The notes under the pieces were generated by a model that was given only the letters and a program-made list of their open reading frames with translations, did not search any database and was not told the origin of the DNA. Below are positions 62,505 through 64,000 of a stretch of 64,000 nucleotides of DNA, in pieces. The stretch is from Pyrobaculum sp. 3827-6 (GTDB taxonomy: Archaea > Thermoproteota > Thermoprotei > Thermoproteales > Thermoproteaceae), in NCBI RefSeq assembly GCF_025641885.1, contig NZ_JAOTQN010000003.1, forward strand, positions 62,001 to 126,000, given 5' to 3'. The position numbers and the translations under genes were made by a program. Position 1 is the stretch's first letter, and every line of letters begins with the position of its first letter.

Positions 62505-63175
62505 GGCTAGTCGTCACGGGGGCCAGCGGCGGCATAGGGGCGGCGCTGGTACGTATCGCCAAGTCCAGGGGGGACTTCACCGTCGGCATCTCGAGGCGGC
62601 CCTCCGAGGCAGACGTCCACCACAACTGCGACGTCCTCGACCTGCACTGCCTCAGAAAGGCGGCGGCTGAGGCGGGGCGGGTGGACGGCTTAGCTCTGCT
62701 CCACGGCCACGGAGACCCGGGGCTGTGGGTCAAGCCGATTTCCGAGCTAGACGGAGACGACTTCCTCGACGTCTTCAGAGTCGACGTGGTGGGCTCGTTT
62801 AACGTGGTGAAGGCCTTTCTCCCGGCCTTGTCGAGAGACGCCTCCGTGGTGCTTGTCTCCTCTACGCCGGGCCTCGTCGGCGACAGCTACGGCATCCCCT
62901 ACGCCGCGGCTAAGAGAGCCCTGGCGGCGCTGGCTAGGAGCTTGGCTAAGGCGCCGGCCCCGGTGAGGGTAAACGCCGTGGCCTTCGGCCCAATCGCCAC
63001 TAGGTGGACCACGTGGACTAGCGAGGAGGAGCTGGAGGGGTTTAGGGGGAGGACTTTGTTGAAGAGGCTGGGGTCCCCCGAGGAGGCGGCTGAGGCTGTG
63101 TACTGGCTCCTCTCACCTGCCTCTAGCTACGTGACCGGCCATGTGCTAATCGTCGACGGCGGGGAGTCCCTTTGA
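62501..63175 (+). CDS. SDR-family reductase, candidate pterin reductase
   Basis: 224 residues starting in the folE stop (ATGA). TGASGGIG (NADP-binding), catalytic Ser in VLVSSTPG and YxxxK in YGIPYAAAKRAL, and the ending ASSYVTGHVLIVDGG are classical short-chain dehydrogenase marks. Coupling to folE suggests a role in pterin metabolism, like pteridine or sepiapterin reductase, but that rests on position. The last 53 nt overlap the convergent surface-protein gene. Confidence 0.82.
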   Translation: MRLVVTGASGGIGAALVRIAKSRGDFTVGISRRPSEADVHHNCDVLDLHCLRKAAAEAGRVDGLALLHGHGDPGLWVKPISELDGDDFLDVFRVDVVGSFNVVKAFLPALSRDASVVLVSSTPGLVGDSYGIPYAAAKRALAALARSLAKAPAPVRVNAVAFGPIATRWTTWTSEEELEGFRGRTLLKRLGSPEEAAEAVYWLLSPASSYVTGHVLIVDGGESL

Positions 63176-64000
63176 CCACTATGTAGAGCGCCGCCGCGGC
63201 CATGACCGCCGCCACAGCAAGGAAGGCGTAGAGGGCGGGCCCCCCACCACCCGAAGCCGGAGTCTGCGTCACGACGCCGGCGGCGGGGGGCTGGCCTATG
63301 ACGAGCTGAGCGGTCTGTCCGGGGGCCAGCGTGACTGTGTACGTCAGATTTCTATCTCCCATGTCCGCCACCACTGTGTAGGTGCCGGGGGGTAGCTCGA
63401 CGCGTCTCGGCATGGTTGCGCTGGTGGTGTAGTTGCCTATAATGTACACCCTCCTAGCTGGCTGTAGATATGTTATGACTAGATACGCATTTTCCACCGT
63501 GACGATCAGCGCCTCTGAGAGGTGGCTCGCGGCCACTGTAAAGGTCTTCTTCGCGAAGCCGGCGTCCACCGTGACGGTGTACGGGACGCCGGGTAGCACC
63601 CACAGCTCGGCTTGGCCTTTGTATACCTGCCCCGCGACCACCACAGCCCAGTCGGTTCTAACAGCTCCAAAGGAGTCCACCGCCCGGATTACTAACCTAG
63701 TGGCGTTTACCACGAGGGTGCTGTTGCAGAGGCTCCACGGGTTGAAGACGTATCTATACGGCTCGCCAGTGGGGGTGCGCACCTCGGTCGCGGCGGCCCC
63801 AGTGTAGTTGACCATTGGGAGCATGTATGTAACGACCTCCCCCGCGCCGGCGACTACCGGAGTCCGCCCGCTGTATATCGCCACCTCGGTGACGGGAGGC
63901 CTTGCCCTGAAGATACATGTCTTTACCAGCCCGAGTTTAACAAGGTCGACCTGGGGTTGCCATATTGTGGTTTTTACATGTAGTGGCTTCTCCAGTATAT
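63123..64000 (-). CDS. Secreted surface protein with C-terminal membrane anchor, partial
   Basis: The frame is open to the window edge, so the start is beyond 64000. At least 290 residues of strand-rich repeats (PYTVTVDAGFAKKTFTVAA, PPGTYTVVADMGDRNLTYTV) similar to Ig-like or carboxypeptidase-regulatory folds, with several NxS/T sites. They end in a Gly-rich linker, a membrane helix (ALYAFLAVAAVMAAAALYIV) and a basic tail (RRRRLAHGRSRS). This is the layout of archaeal S-layer-associated or binding proteins. No catalytic motif is seen. Confidence 0.65.
   Translation of the reverse strand, partial: ILEKPLHVKTTIWQPQVDLVKLGLVKTCIFRARPPVTEVAIYSGRTPVVAGAGEVVTYMLPMVNYTGAAATEVRTPTGEPYRYVFNPWSLCNSTLVVNATRLVIRAVDSFGAVRTDWAVVVAGQVYKGQAELWVLPGVPYTVTVDAGFAKKTFTVAASHLSEALIVTVENAYLVITYLQPARRVYIIGNYTTSATMPRRVELPPGTYTVVADMGDRNLTYTVTLAPGQTAQLVIGQPPAAGVVTQTPASGGGGPALYAFLAVAAVMAAAALYIVVKGTPRRRRLAHGRSRS

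Noticed and set aside
1-64000. CRISPR arrays, complete insertion sequences, rRNA genes
   Set aside because: No regularly spaced direct repeats, no transposase motifs and no rRNA-like sequence seen; only a hairpin at 18214-18235 hints at a former mobile element.

Overview
The window comes from a hyperthermophilic crenarchaeon of the order Thermoproteales, most likely Pyrobaculum or a close relative. The evidence is a Cren7 chromatin protein, an archaeal aIF5B, a tRNA-Glu with an intron at an unusual site, archaeal-type Tat and complex I genes, and GC-rich coding sequence. Nearly every transcription unit starts leaderless: a TATA-like box A is centred 24-26 nt before an ATG or GTG. I used that spacing to choose starts, and it also revealed several genes shorter than about 60 codons.

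Layout. 1-4.3 kb: the end of a large N6-adenine DNA methyltransferase, an unknown gene, a winged-helix regulator and a gene relic. 4.5-12.6 kb: tRNA-Leu, aIF5B, an ATPase/TOPRIM-like pair that looks like a split OLD-type nuclease, Cren7, a CBS protein with a geranylgeranyl reductase-like enzyme, a presenilin-type protease and a translin. 13.4-21.8 kb: an AT-richer accessory island with two trypsin-like (S1) serine proteases. Each protease is followed in ATGA overlap by a membrane-anchored surface protein. The island also holds other secreted proteins, a small winged-helix protein, and four copies of one 15-bp palindrome in front of its promoters. 22-24 kb: a GatA-type amidase with a tiny upstream gene, and a metallo-hydrolase. 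24.5-32 kb: four large envelope proteins: a coiled-coil protein with a cysteine-less transglutaminase-like domain, an HELIH metalloprotease-like protein carrying two CDC48 N-domains and membrane helices, a CAP-domain protein with cytoplasmic repeats, and a polytopic protein.

32-41 kb: the intron-bearing tRNA-Glu, a structured RNA candidate, a dual-specificity phosphatase, an ABC importer beside a thioredoxin-CcdA locus interrupted by three in-frame TAG codons, an MBL hydrolase, an FAD oxidoreductase, a ribbon-helix-helix regulator and a DMT exporter. 42-52.6 kb: TatA and TatC, unknown genes, an MFS transporter, carbamate kinase, HisRS, a saccharopine-dehydrogenase-like enzyme, a GT2-GtrA glycosyltransferase, a KaiC-like ATPase, a decayed 2-oxoacid:ferredoxin oxidoreductase and NDP kinase. 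52.6-60.9 kb: eight subunits of a complex I-like NADH/ferredoxin:quinone oxidoreductase (N, L, M, K, J, I, H, D) in three leaderless units. 61-64 kb: a frameshifted glycosyltransferase, GTP cyclohydrolase I with an SDR reductase, and a surface protein running off the end.

The most novel-looking parts are the palindrome-linked S1 protease island, the HELIH-2xCDC48N membrane protein, the three-TAG thioredoxin-CcdA gene, the ATPase/TOPRIM pair and the unassigned structured RNA. Family calls come from reading motifs by eye; no database search was run.
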